A stretch of DNA of 64,000 bases, taken from assembly GCA_905221605.1 (NCBI GenBank), contig CAJNDS010001802.1, positions 359,922 to 423,921 on the forward strand. The letters run 5' to 3'. The notes beneath the pieces were generated by a model. That model saw only the letters and a program-made list of their open reading frames with translations, searched no databases and had not been told where the DNA came from. How positions within the stretch are numbered: position 1 is the first letter of the stretch; the number at the start of each line of letters is the position of its first letter. Source of the DNA: Symbiodinium natans. Taxonomy: Eukaryota; Sar; Dinophyceae; Suessiales; Symbiodiniaceae. Position numbers and translations under genes: made by a program. Positions 10,241 to 20,882 of this stretch are shown one piece after another.

Positions 10241-13200
10241 GTTGTTGTCGCTCGGCAGTGTTCCCCTCCGGGAATTTAACATCCGAGGTCTCTAAAGGGG
10301 CTATATGGGGCTGTTGCATCTGCAGGTTCCCAATCTACTTTCCTCAACTGCACTGCGATGTCATAGTCGAAAAGCTATCAATGAAATTCTAGAGTAAATG
10401 CGAACCGCTGGCCCAGGGTGAGGGGCTCATTGGTGCTACTTTTTAATTCCGCAACGCCAGCGAGAAAACCTAGTTCTCTGCCCACGAAGCTGGTTGTGGC
10501 AGCCCTCCCTAAACCCTAAAAACCCTAAACACCCTAAACCATCTGAGGACAAGAAGGTGTATGGCTCGCACGACCCTATCAAGGACACCGTCATTGCAGC
10601 TGGGTTGCAAATTGATCGCAGTGTGGAGTCGGCATCTTGATGTGAAGGAAAATGATTCATATACCAATGAATAAACTGATCATAGTAATATACTAATTCA
10701 TATACTAATTAAGATACTAAGTAGTATGCTGCTACTATATTTTCTGATTTTCCTAATTTGTTAATGTACTTGTTAATATACCGACTAATATACCGATTAC
10801 TGTACTGATCTTAGAGCCGCCTGCCAGGTGCCAGATCCCTACTACACCAAGGACTCGGGAGCTCTGTCGCATGGGGGCTCAGAGTTTGAGGAGTCCACGG
10901 CTTCTAGGGATGCTTAGAGGCAGCCATATACCCTGTGCATGCAAATCTGAAATCCTGGCAGACGCTTCAAGATTCTCGCGCTTGTAGGTTTTGGGGTGTA
11001 GAGATGCTGATAGCGTCACGTCCCCAAAACAGTTAAACGCAGCAGCCGACACCATGAACCGCATGAGATCTATGGACCGTGATGAGCAAAGCTGATCTGC
11101 CTTAAGCAAGGAAAGCCAAACGAAAAAGACCTGAACCCCCAATCCCTACAGGCCTGGCTCCAAACTTGGAGAGCTTTTCAGAGCCCTTAGTAACCTGGAA
11201 GCCCTCAAAGCCACCCGTAAAGATCCTAAGAACCCTACTCAAGAAAGAGACCCACTTATAACCCCCAGACCCCTGCAACCGGCGAGAACATCTCCTACGC
11301 GACCATCCCGCGCAGCCTCCTCGAGGGCCTTTTCATCCAGGTGGGCTTTTCTAGTTCGTCGGTATGCGTCTTTTTCTGCTTCGGGTGCGAGGGGAACTGA
11401 GTGAGGGTGGGTGCAAGGGTCTGTGGTTTGGGTGTGAATGTAAGGGTTTAGGGGACTTCGGATTTTGGGAAGGCTGCTTTTGCTTGTGAGGTCTCTTGGG
11501 GTGTTTTGCCCAGCACAGCGCCTGGCAGGCCTTGGAATCGTCTTCAGGGTTCACCCAGTGTTGACCCCCAGCCCTATCTGAGCTACTGGACAGCGCAAGG
11601 CGCCAGTGCCTCTGAACCAGGGGATGCAGGATGGACATGGAAATCCCTTGGGCATTGAAGACTGGCAGCGTGGTGTTACATCCACGCCTCTTTCTTCGAC
11701 TGAGCAAAAGGCTCCCCCGTTTTGGCAGAATATCCACTGTGGTGGAACATCCGTAAAATTCAACCTGTATTGAGGAATACTCCCGCTTCCTGACTGCCTG
11801 CAAAGCAAGTTGTCGCGTGATTGTCGTCAGGGTCAACGCTGTGTCATGGGCTCAAACAACGACAGACGCAGTACTGCGCTCCCCTCTGTATGCCACATGT
11901 GCCCCAATTGCAGCCTCCTACGTCTGTACTGCAAGCCTAGACCCATACGTCAGCCACCTTGAATCCTTAAGCATCACAGCCCCCCTGGGCTCAGGGCAAC
12001 AAGCTTGGCCTCAAGTTCCTGCTGGCCACTTGGGGCAGCTCAGAGGGTCTTCCCCCCCCCCCCCCCCCCGGGCTTTTTGGAAAGGAAACGCTCGCACCTT
12101 TACAGTAAGGTGCTGGTTCCCTGAAACTTCCAAACACTTTCAAGCGCCCCCTGCACCGAGGATCTTCATGCCTTTCCGGGTGGATCCTCTGATGGCGCCA
12201 CGCCCCGGGAAGTTTGGCATGCTGAGGGCTTCACCTCGAACCTCTCATTTGCCCTGAGAATCAGTTCGCCCCCCCCCCCCCCCCCCCAAAGCCTTTAAAC
12301 CCCCCTAGGCGCCTTTAAGTATCCCCGTAGCCCCAACTTAAGTGCCGCCACACCCCTGAACCATGAAGCTGCAGGTTCGAGGGTTCGAATGCAGGGCTGG
12401 GGGTCTGGGGGTCGTGCTGAGGTTTAGGGTTCATGGGGGCAGGGCTTGAGGGTTTTGAGGTTGGAGGGTCTAGAGGCTTCGGGTTTAATTATGGTTTAGG
12501 GCTCAAGATTTCGGACTTGGTTCGGATCTGTCATGGCAGGCAGAGTGAGCTGTTTCAAAGGGTTCTAGGGGTTGAGGGTTGTGTGGTTCGAGTCCTGCCT
12601 GGGCCTTTGATGCCAGTTTTTCCTCAAAGCCGGTAGAGCTCCGGACACATCTCAGGCACCTACAACGGCATCTACCCCTCGAAGCCGGTGTTCTGGAGGG
12701 AGTCTGTCCAAGCTTCTTGGCTTTCGACCCCGCCGAGGGTCCAGGGCTGGGGGTTCGAGGGCCCGGTTAGGATTTTTTCAGGGAGGTGGAGCGACTGTCG
12801 GCATCTTGCGAAGGGTTGCTGGTAGCTGACGAGCGGTTGTGGTTCATGCAGGGCTCCGTTGACGGACTCTCAGGGCTCCTTGGTTTCAAGATCCTTTCAT
12901 GCTTGAGGGTTTCCATGTTTGGTCTAGGACAGTTTGAGGTGGGCGGTTTCCCCCCTGGTGCGCCTGAAGACATCATGCTTGGGGTTTGCTATTGGTGTGC
13001 TGCCCCGGCACTTGGACACAATTTCCGAAGTGCCCGCAGATTTCTTTTGGATTTCTTTCCGGGTGTCCGCTGATTCCCCTGTGAGGCTTCTCAATTTCCA
13101 GCAATCCTTCATGGGCCCGGGGCCCTTAAGGCCTATCCCGAAACTCCTCTAAGCCCCTAAACCCTCAGGCACCTTGCAGTAGCCAGCCCACCACTCAATG

Positions 13201-15681
13201 GGTAACTAGGGATCATATCATCCCTAGGATTAGATACAGAGATCTGAGGCATCTCATTCCTACTTCCCCACTGAGAACGAATTACGAGCTACCTGACCTC
13301 TACTTCCTACAAAAGAACTAGGTACTGGCTCGGTTATAGGGTTCCTCCCAAGTTCTTCCCGAAGCTCCGCACTGCCCTCGCCCAGTTGGGCAGCTCACCG
13401 CGCATTTCCCTGCAGGAGGCGGGTCCGAATGCGGAGGGCAGACCCCCCCGACATCCCCAAATCCCCGAAAAAGTTCAGGGCTTAGGTGAAATCCTGAGGT
13501 TCAGGGTCGTGAGACTTCTCCCTACGAGTGGCTGGAGGGCGATCATTGGACTTCCGTTTCAACACTTCGGCTTTCTCACGGGTAAGATTGCTCCTCATGT
13601 CAAAGCTTGGCTTGATGGGCTACTGTTCTGGGCCTTTCTTCTTGAATCATCTTCAACCGGCAGACGAGCAGACATGGAGCCGGTGAGAGGGTTTAGGGTC
13701 CAAGGCGCAGAGTTGCATCCATCCTCCTGTGGCCTAAGCCGTCCATTTCCCTAGATTCCCAATTCTGAAGCTCGATGCGGCCCCAGCTGCACTTGTCTTT
13801 TCCGGGGCCATATGTGTTCATTCTTTGCTTAGCCCCCTGTGCTTGCCCTCACCAAACACATCATCAGGCTGGGTTGCTCATCGTCGAGGCGGCCATCAAG
13901 TGGTGGCCCGGCTAGGGAGATGCATAGGGTTTGGAGATGTTTCGAGTTTAGGCTGTGGAATCTTGGGGGTCGGAGGCTTCCTGGGGCGCAGGGTGGTTGC
14001 TCAGCCGGGGCGTGGAATAGTTGCCTTGCATGTGGTGCGAGGAAGAATTCTTGGGCCGCTCCAGATTCCAGTTTCACCGAACCAATGATCTTCAGATGAT
14101 CTTCAGTCTCAACTTCTGATCCTCAACCCTCGACCCCTTCTACTCCCTGGACCCTAAACATTGAAACCGAAACCTCAAACACTCTGAACTCCACAAGAGC
14201 TGGTCGTCAGAGAGCACGCTGCTCTTCTATGGGGGTAGGGGGTTCGTTTAGTCTAAGCGTTTTGGGGCTTAGGGTTTAGGGGTGCGTACTCAGATTCCCC
14301 GGCCAAGGATTGAGGGCCTAGACGACGATGTCAAGAAGGCCGTGTATGGCCTGTCACCCATGCCGCTGGGCTGAGGAGGGGCAACTCCTCCATCTGAGCT
14401 TAGGTTGGCCTGTCGGAGTTTTGGGGGTAAGGCATAGGTCGAGAGTGCAGACTCGTCGTTTTTTCGATGACCGCTCAGGAACGAGCCCGCCCACCTGGCT
14501 GGATTTCAGATGCTCGCCCGGATCTGTAAGCCGCGGAGGGTCTGAGGGTCCTCAGAATGGAAACCCTAAACGCTAAACCCTAAACCCTAAACTTTAGGCC
14601 CCAAACCCACTTTGCTGAAAGGAACCCCACCTTTGCTCATCCCGACGAAGTGCTGGTGTGGCTGGCGGAAGCCACGGACCTCTTCAAGAACTCCAAGTTG
14701 CTCGGTGTTCCCTCGAGCCCTAAAACCTAAACCCTAATCCCTAATCCCTAATCCCTAAACCCTAAACCCTCCAATTTGAGGAACAAAGTGAACAAAATTG
14801 CTCTGAGGTTGGTCGACCAGGCTGGGCTTCTTGTGCGTTCGAGTGGGCGAGTTGAGCTGGAGCTCGGCAGAACTCCAAGTCTCGGGGGCTTGGCTATTTA
14901 AAGGATCAGGGGACTTAGTAAGCAGGGATATCATTAGGGCAACTATAGATACAAGTACTTGTAACCCCAAGTAGGTTACTTTTCACCCTACTTCGTAAAG
15001 CTGTGTTGCTGTGTTGGTGGAACCTTGGAGGAATCTGGAGTGGAGGGTGGGTGACAGTTCTGTAAGTAGGCGTGGATGGCCTGAATGTGACTACAACGTT
15101 ACATCCTGGTCAGGGCATGAAGATGTACATGCAGGTCATCGAGAGCCTTTGTTGCACTTGGAAAGTCTTGCAGGTGCTTTGCAGGTAGGCTGGAGTTCCC
15201 AACAGAGCCAGAGTAGGCTTGACGGCGGAACGGCCATCTGTCTGCTGGTGCGGGCCTCTCGTGCTCAAAGTAGGCCTTTGAACAGGGTGAACAGGGTGCA
15301 GCAGCTCGCCAGAGTTTGCTCACAGACGGTTGGCTGACAAGTGATCCGTCCCTTTTGAAGATCCAACAGGTCTTAGTCTGTATGCGTGGCTCACCTTTGA
15401 TACCAGTAGAGTGTCTACTGCGAGGCACTGTGGTAGGCCATGCTGTTGCTGTAGGAGATCCAGCATGAGTAAACGAAGCTGTGGAAAACAACCAGAAAGG
15501 ACGGCCTTTCCTGGCGGTTCCTTCAACTCGATGGCAGCTGTGTTGCAATCTGTGTCGAAGCTGTGCTGCTGGATTTCCAGTAGTACCCGGAGCTTATGGC
15601 ACACCTGTCTAAGTTCCACTTTTTGTTTGGTCAGCTCTGTCAGCCGTCACGGTAAATCTTCAATGGAAAGATGATGTGGCT

Positions 15682-15745
<64 letters not shown>

Positions 15746-18700
15746 CGGGGAGTGGAGTGGGGAGTGGGTGGGGGGGGGCTGTGGAGGGGCTGCACATAGC
15801 AAAGCTGGCATAGCATCTCTTGTGCAGGGCGACAGACTTGCCAGACTCAAGACTTCTACAGTGAGGTTCCTTCTTGGTGGAAGAATACCACGAGCAAAAA
15901 GGATCGCGAGACCTGGGCCGGTGCCTTACACAAGAGCCCGCTGCTCCTAAACTCCAAAACTTCTGCCCCAACAAGAAGCCTAAACTTTAAACCCCTGATC
16001 GCTGGTAGCAAAGCCTCAGCCATTCCTTTGCCTGCCTGGCTTTTATTTCTGCGAGAGGCAGTGTTTGACATGCACTGGTACACCGCCTGGGGCACGAAGG
16101 CTCACGGCGAAGGGGGAGTGGCTTTGACAGGTCGGCATGCCTCTGCGCGTTTTGAGGAACCCCCCACTAGCCACTGTAGCTTGAAATTAGCCAAATGTCA
16201 AAAACCTGGTTCAATTCGATGCTTTCCGGACCTGAGCCCTGAACCCTAAACCAACAGACCTTGAAGCCCAAGGCCTTGAAGCCCGGTGAAGCCCTCAAAA
16301 GGCTGCCCTCCTCCCGGGCGAAGCGGTCCTCTGCAGCCGGCCCTTGGACGAGATTGTGGAGGCCGACTCGCGAAGGGCTCCGAGAGCAAAGGGCTGAGAA
16401 CATCTGAAAACCCTCCTTGTGGAGGATAAACCCTAATACGGGGGTTTCCGATATTCAGGGTACCTTACTGGGGTCCTTTAAAAAAGGAATCCTACTATTT
16501 GGGGGACATGTGCGGCAGATGAGGCAGAAGTGCCATCTGCTTGCCACACGAAGCGATGGCGCGTCACTGAGTCAGGTTTAGCTAGTTCTGCAGGTTCTAA
16601 GGGAGTCATACGGTTCTGCAGCTGGCATTTACGCCATAGACTGCAGGTTCTGGGGCCAACAGAGTTGCATCCCAAGGCCCGTGAATAGGTTAGAGGTCCT
16701 CTGAGACTTACACATCGTTGTCAGGCCCCTGTCTTCCCGAGATCCCACCAACAATCTTGGCGCAGGTCTTGACCCCGGGCATTGTCGGGTTTGCAAAGAG
16801 CTTTGAGGCCATGGCGAACTTGGTAGGTTTCTATGCTTGTGCACTTGCTCTGTATCTCCCCTAGCGGCCCTCGCACTTGCGTGTGGAGAGTGGCGTCACA
16901 GATTCGGAGTTTTGCGTCTGGCTGCGCGGGGCGTGTGATAGGGGTCAAGTTGGGTCATGCAACATGTGTGCTTGCCACGCCCTAGCACCTATCAGTCTCC
17001 AAAGCACCCCCCCCCCTCCCCCCCCTCCCCCCCCCCAAATCCTGCTGTCACAGACGCCATCGGACACCCCGAAGTCTGCTGGCCAGGAAAATTTTGATGG
17101 CCAGCGAGCCACTTCCGTACCCCGGCCAAGTCCGCACTCTGCATCTCACCGGTTCTTTGTTTGGGAAACTGGGAGTGTGTTCAAAGTTCAAGGGTTTTGG
17201 GGGTTTTGGGGTTTCAGATTCGGGTGGTTCTCTTGATGAAGGGGAGTGGTGCTCCTCATCTCACATAAACAGCAGGCTGTTCTGACGGGCGTGAGGATCT
17301 TGGACTCTGACCCTTCGACTTCAAAGCTTTGCCTTTGAAGGTTTCAAAGTTTCGGGCCAGAACCTCCCCCAACAAACCCTCGACGCCTCAACCTCCTGAA
17401 CCCCAAACTGCAACCCCCCCCCCCTCCTTCCCAAAAAAACAAAAACAAGGCCTAAACCCTATAAACCCTAAGCTAAACCCTACATTCCCTTTACAAACTT
17501 TTACAAACACCCTGCCATGGATGGGATCGCTGCAGGAGTTTTCAGCAAGCACGAACGCAGATGCCCTCGTGGCTCGACTCGTCCTGGAGTTGGGGGGGTT
17601 TAGGGTTTAGGGTTCAGGGTTTAGGTTTTAGGGTTTAGGGTTTAGGGTTTAGGGACTTCGGAGTTTTGGTTCTAAAGGTCTCTAGGTTTCGCCACGAGCC
17701 GAACCCCTGTGCTGTCATTCGGAGGCGCAGTCTTTCAGGGAATTTGTGAAAGTCGAGCTTACCATCCTGAGATGACAGGCTTCGAGCCGGCATCGCATAC
17801 TCGCAAGCACATCCTGCTCTGTGCCGAGGTGGCTTGCAGCGACACCGCGATTACCAAGGCCTTCATGCTGAAGCAGGCGAAGAGTGTCAAGCCCTAAGCG
17901 GACAATATTCCAAGGCCAACAAGGCCTGCGCCCAAGTAACGCTCTGAAGCGCATCGAGCTACGGAACTGCCCTCAGACACCACAAAGAAGCTACAGTACC
18001 CCAAATGCAAATTCCAGTTGAAACAGTTCATTACATCATGTGATCCTCGCAGGTGGAGGTCATGCAGCTCCTTGGCCTAAGGGAGGTTCTTTTGAATCTG
18101 AGAAGGCGAAATCCGAAAGCATCGAGCTCAAGAGCCGCAAGCATTGGGATGTTCCCCCTTATACTAACAGTCCTTCATAGGGGTTATAATCGAGGGTATT
18201 ATAGTCCCTATTAAGGAGTAGGGGGATCATCCCAACGCACGCCTCTCAAAAAGGGGCAGTGGGTCACAGGGAACCCCAACCCGTTTCAGGGGCGAGTTTT
18301 GTATTTCACTTTGGGACAACCGACAGCTGGGAGATCTTGGACTCGATGGTTCTGGGAGGGCAGGCTTCGGCGACGGCGATGCTGAGGTGGTTTTGTTACG
18401 CTGCGCGCAGCCCCCCGCCCACCCCCTCCGGCTATGAGGTGCTTCCATTGCTGGGACCCCAACTACATTTACATCTCAATGCCCCAGATGCGGAGATCTC
18501 TAGCCCATCTTTTGTGCGCCCCGTCCTGGCTTCCCGCCCTAACGCTTGCATCCCAGAGCCCTTCACTTTCGCCAACCCAACTATCGCGGAATCTGTGGGG
18601 TCCCAAACCCCTTCCTCCTGCACACTCAAAGTACGTCTCACACAGGGACATTGGCACGAAACCCAGCACGATTGTCATTGGACGGTATCTTGTGCAACGG

Positions 18701-19483
18701 GGTCGGCATGCGGCCGCCAGCAAGGGCGAACGCGGCTCGAGTGCAGTCACTGCAAACACAGGCGCAGTACTCAACAAAACCACGTTGATGAGCTCCTCTT
18801 CTGCAGTTCCGCAGCTCAGGGTGTTCATGCTTCTGTCTGTGCCCCCCACGCGGCATCGCGGCGACGTGTCCGTAGCGAGTCGTTCCACGGGAATCAGCAG
18901 CGCGCCTCCGTGTGCCCATGGCACTGCGAATACTTCATGGGTTTGGTGATGCTTGGTGTGATGGTGGGAGTGCCGGCGTGCACAAAGACGCACGCAAAGT
19001 ACCCGAGCAACTCCCGCCGACTCCCGCCAACTCTTTTTTTCGTCGGTCCAAAACAAGCAAACCCAAACCCATTGGGAAGCCTGAACCCGTTGTCGCAGGT
19101 CACGACCTATTTTTCACTTTCAAGTCCATGAGCTCAGAATTCAGGAACCACGGGATCAATCCTTACTTCTGGTCCTTGAAGATGCCCTACGGCCGGGAGG
19201 CTCAGACAACAGCAGGGCTTCGAAGTGTGCGGTGATTTTTTTTTTTTTTTTTTTTTCGCTGGGCTCTTGGGGCAACCTCGTGGGTTTTCTGATATTCTGG
19301 CACTGCCGGGGGTTTGAGAGTTTGGGTTTGACTTCCTTGGTGGGGTCATGAACCCTGTACCGGAGACCTTGAGAAACCCCAAACCCCGGGAGGTCCGCAT
19401 TTCCAGAGTTCAGCTGAGGCCCCGTCTTCGAAGCAGGATGGAGCCTGAAGAAGGCACCAGCTGATACATGGACGACTCCTTGA
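10138..19483 (+). CDS. Glycoside hydrolase family 5 protein (multi-exon gene)
   Basis: Endo- or exo-beta-glucanase type GH5 enzyme, followed through about 19 exons: 10138-10240, 10548-10595, 10828-10860, 11287-11340, 11995-12024, 12161-12194, 12656-12705, one or more unseen, 14294-14361, 14479-14520, 14622-14706, 15114-15160, 16058-16099, 16302-16376, 16766-16822, 17536-17586, 17731-17745, 19125-19191, 19419-19483. Motifs appear in GH5 order: VRIPITW, DLHAFPGG, MNEPAH (proton-donor Glu), HWYTAW, EFSAS (nucleophile Glu), PYFWSLKMPYG, GWSLKKAP, stop TGA 19481-19483. Many junctions are phase-consistent (12194/12656, 14361/14479, 19191/19419). The N-terminus, including any signal peptide, is not identified. 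Dinoflagellates have cellulosic thecae, so wall or storage glucan is a plausible substrate (inference). Confidence 0.75.
10548..10860 (+). CDS. GH5 exons: KVYGSHDP and VPDPYYTK
   Basis: Exon 10548-10595 reads DKKVYGSHDPIKDTVI, with acceptor ATCTGAG and GC donor ATT|GCAGCT. Exon 10828-10860 reads VPDPYYTKDSG, with acceptor CTGCCAG and GC donor GGA|GCTCTG. All junctions are phase 0. The intron between them is an AT-rich island (10,640-10,810) unlike its surroundings. Confidence 0.7.
11287..11340 (+). CDS. GH5 exon: NISYATIPRSLLEGLFIQ
   Basis: Eighteen codons in phase 0 between acceptor CCGGCGAG and donor ATCCAG|GTGGGC. The ATIPR segment continues the same GH5-like protein. The 161-residue minus-strand open frame in the following intron (11,351-11,836) shows no family signature. 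Confidence 0.7.
11995..12194 (+). CDS. GH5 exons: GLKFLL and DLHAFPGGSSD
   Basis: Exon 11995-12024 (GNKLGLKFLL) ends at a GC donor (CTG|GCCACT). Exon 12161-12194 (DLHAFPGGSSD plus one base) ends at a GC donor (GATG|GCGCCA). Joined, they give the GH5 segment 'GLKFLLDLHAFPGG', with the conserved His after the Asp-Leu. The 136-bp intron contains a 17-base poly-C run. Confidence 0.75.
12656..12705 (+). CDS. GH5 exon: TYNGIYPSKPVFWRES
   Basis: Acceptor ACATCTCAG; the first two bases complete a Gly codon split with the previous exon. Donor TCT|GTCCAA. 'GTYNG...FWRE' sits where GH5 enzymes of this type carry the loop after the DLH strand. At least one exon between here and 14.29 kb was not identified. 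Confidence 0.75.
14294..14520 (+). CDS. GH5 exons with catalytic NEP motif
   Basis: Exon 14294-14361 contains IEGLDDDVKKAVYGLSP and ends in phase 2 at a GC donor (AT|GCCGCT). Exon 14479-14520 opens in phase 2 after CCGCTCAG, making Met, then NEPAHLAGFQMLAR. The Glu of NEP is the GH5 acid/base residue. The second exon probably ends at a GA or nearby GT donor (gatctGTAAG). Confidence 0.75.
14622..15160 (+). CDS. GH5 exons: helix DEVLVWLAEATDLFK and GMKMYMQVIES
   Basis: The first exon (to 14706) reads NPTFAHPDEVLVWLAEATDL then FKNSKLLG, with a GT donor. It may begin at 14598 rather than 14622. The second begins at 15114 after TGGTCAG and reads GMKMYMQVIESL in phase 0; its end is not fixed. CCCTAAA repeats lie on both sides of the first exon. 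Confidence 0.65.
15682..15745. repeat. Poly-G run of 64
   Basis: 64 uninterrupted G on the + strand, inside the GH5 intron between 15.16 and 16.06 kb. Polyproline frames on the other strand are artefacts. It is likely to form quadruplex structure, and the length is prone to sequencing error. Confidence 0.9.
16058..16376 (+). CDS. GH5 exons: HWYTAW and SRPLDEIVEA
   Basis: Exon 16058-16099 reads AVFDMHWYTAWGTK; HWY is the conserved His/Tyr of the GH5 sixth barrel strand. Exon 16302-16376 reads AALLPGEAVLCSRPLDEIVE then ADSRR. Both end at GC donors (AAG|GCTCAC, AGG|GCTCCG) and the junctions are phase 0. Confidence 0.65.
16440..16508 (+). mobile_element. Short inverted-repeat element, family B, copy 3
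   Basis: ggggtttccgatattcagg, ggtaccttactggggtcc, ggaatcctactatttgggg. Same order of landmarks as the copies at 7.7, 38.6 and 49.0 kb; intronic in the GH5 gene. Confidence 0.55.
16766..16822 (+). CDS. GH5 exon: VLTPGIVGFAKSFEAMANL
   Basis: Exactly 19 codons between acceptor CTTGGCGCAG and donor TTG|GTAGGT, phase 0. The helix FAKSFEAMANL precedes the nucleophile strand, as in this GH5 type. Confidence 0.7.
17455..17655. repeat. CCCTAAA before and TTTAGGG after a GH5 exon
   Basis: CCCTA(T)AAACCCTAA units at 17,455-17,492, then the exon at 17,536-17,586, then eight TTTAGGG-type units at 17,600-17,655. A clear example of opposed telomere-like tracts flanking one exon. Confidence 0.9.
17536..17745 (+). 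CDS. GH5 exons: EFSAS nucleophile and SFREF
   Basis: Exon 17536-17586 reads EFSASTNADALVARLVL after acceptor ATCGCTGCAG; the Glu is the expected GH5 nucleophile. A 15-bp micro-exon SFREF (17731-17745, acceptor GGCGCAG, donor TTT|GTGAAA) would join in phase 0 to the exon at 19125. The micro-exon is the least certain part of the model. Confidence 0.6.
18144..18236. mobile_element. Palindromic MITE-like element, family A, copy 1
   Basis: TTGGGATGTTCCCCCTTATA, CTAACAGTCCTT ... TTAAGGAGTAGGGGGATCAT, CCCAA: imperfect terminal inverted repeats covering nearly the whole 93 bp. Related copies lie at 39.08, 39.50 and 43.45 kb. Confidence 0.7.
18259..19110. other. Intronic segment open in several frames
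   Basis: This 0.85-kb stretch lies in the GH5 intron between 17.75 and 19.12 kb. It is free of telomere-like repeats, unlike most non-coding DNA here. It is open in two + frames (290 and 171 residues) and one - frame (195 residues), with no motif I recognise. It could be a nested or retroposed gene or simply stop-poor DNA. Confidence 0.3.
19125..19483 (+). CDS. GH5 C-terminal exons: PYFWSLKMPYG and GWSLKKAP-stop
   Basis: Exon 19125-19191 reads SMSSEFRNHGINPYFWSLKM then PYG, ending in phase 1 at a GC donor (TACG|GCCGGG). Exon 19419-19483 opens in phase 1 after CAGCTGAG and reads PVFEAGWSLKKAPADTWTTP, then TGA. The Trp in PYFW is the conserved eighth-strand Trp of GH5. The intron contains a 22-base poly-T run. 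Confidence 0.75.
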
Positions 19484-19587
19484 TGTCATGTCGCGTTGCT
19501 TCAAGGTGTCTCACTGTGGTGGGCACATTGGGCACATTCCCTGAAGCAGACGCAGTGAAAGTGGCCTTCAAGCCAGATCATAAGCTA

Positions 19588-19626
19588 ATTTTAACGCTAC
19601 GCGACCCGCCTCGGCCCGGCCCAGCG
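19588..19626 (+). repeat. Dispersed 36-bp repeat, copy 1
   Basis: attttaacgctacgcgaccc, gcctcggcccggcccagc; almost identical to 30,694-30,730. It lies 105 bp after the GH5 stop codon. Confidence 0.7.
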
Positions 19627-19682
19627 CATCCGCGTGAGCATGGTGATTCCGCAGCGCCCAAGTCGCTGGATCCCAAGCAATA

Positions 19683-19692
19683 AGGGTTGGGT

Positions 19693-19731
<39 letters not shown>

Positions 19732-19735
19732 GGTT
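19683..19735. repeat. (GGGTTGA)n array
   Basis: Seven tandem GGGTTGA units, a variant of TTTAGGG. C-rich low-complexity sequence follows at 19,876-19,935. Confidence 0.85.
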
Positions 19736-20214
19736 CCGGGTTTATGGTTTAGGGCTCAAGGTTCACGCTTTGGGGTTGAGGGTTTTTTTGGGTTTAGGGT
19801 TCGGCTTGGGGTGATCGTAGGGTTGAGCCAGGCCATTTAAGGTTTAAGGCGACTCTTCGGCAGGGTGGGGGCAACCCCCCCCACCCCCCCCACCTCCCCC
19901 CCCCCTATCCCCCCCCTACCCCCTCCTTTTGTCCCTCCCCCAAAAGCCACATGAGCGGCTGGGCTCGAGGTGCTAATGGACGCAACAAGAGGGGCTTGAT
20001 GTTTGCAGGTGTCGCTTTCGCACACCCAATGGTTCATGACCTAGGGGTGTCGCTTTTCAAGTGTTCCCATCGTTTTACAGGGTTTTGGGCATTCGTGTCC
20101 ACTCCTTGCTTAATTGAATGGCTGGGGGTTTTGGCGCTTGCTCACATAAGGTGTTTGTGAAAGGCGGAGTTTTCCTGCTCCGACGCGCTGGCTTGAGGGC
20201 CGGAGGCTCAACTG

Positions 20215-20720
20215 GTGTGAGCACGGCGAACAGACACCCCCCACACTTTCGGACCCCTTTTTTTTGGCCTCAAATGGGTACCCCCCCTGGGAAACCGGGG
20301 TCCGCAAGCGGACGGTTCGCCAGGACCAGAGGCAGTTGAAGCCCCTCCCAGCAAGCAGGGCCCCCCCCACCCCTCCCCCACCCCCCCCACCCACCCCACA
20401 CCCCCCCCCCACCCACCCCACCCCCAACCCCCCCCCCCCACCCTCCCCCACCCCCCACCCCACCCCCCCCGGTAGGTAGGGCGGGGGTGGGGGGGTGGGG
20501 GGGGGTGGGGGGGGGGTTGTCGGGGGGGGGGGGGGGGGGGTTTGGGGGGGGGGGTTGGGGGGGTAGGCTGCTGGGAAGGGCTGCAACTGCCTCTGGTCCT
20601 GGCGAACCATCCGCTTGCGGACCCTGCTCACCTAGTGGGGGTACCCATTTGAGGCAAAAAAAGGGGTCCGAAAAAGGGCCTTGGATGTGGGGGGAGGATT
20701 TGCCTGTTCTGACTTCCTCT
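20215..20720. mobile_element. Large foldback with C-rich/G-rich loop
   Basis: The left arm (about 20,215-20,362) and right arm (about 20,565-20,720) are inverted copies. The left includes cctcaaatgggtacccc, gtccgcaagcgg, gttcgccaggaccagaggca; the right carries the reverse complements in reverse order. The interior is C-rich (20,363-20,470) then G-rich (20,471-20,567), so it is itself self-complementary. No coding capacity is seen; the proline/glycine frames here are artefacts. It resembles a foldback/MITE element, possibly with an expanded core. Confidence 0.65.
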
Positions 20721-20882
20721 TGCACCTTCGGCCCGAGGCCTCGGCGGATATTTCCCGGTGCATATACTCACAGCCAAGAGCGAGTTCTTGCTTAGACATT
20801 CCGCACACCTCCCTGAAACTTAAGACCAAACCTCCAGCCTCCAAGACCCCGAAATCGCAATAACATCGCACCTGGCTGCCAG

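Noticed and set aside
11351..11836. 161-residue minus-strand ORF
   Set aside because: Lies in a GH5 intron; no motif, low-complexity Lys/Pro/His C-terminus from G/T-rich sequence.
15647..15974. Polyproline proteins on the minus strand
   Set aside because: Arise from the 64-base poly-G run.
20110..20795. Gly/Pro/Trp-rich ORFs of 70-170 residues
   Set aside because: Arise from the C-rich/G-rich core of the foldback.
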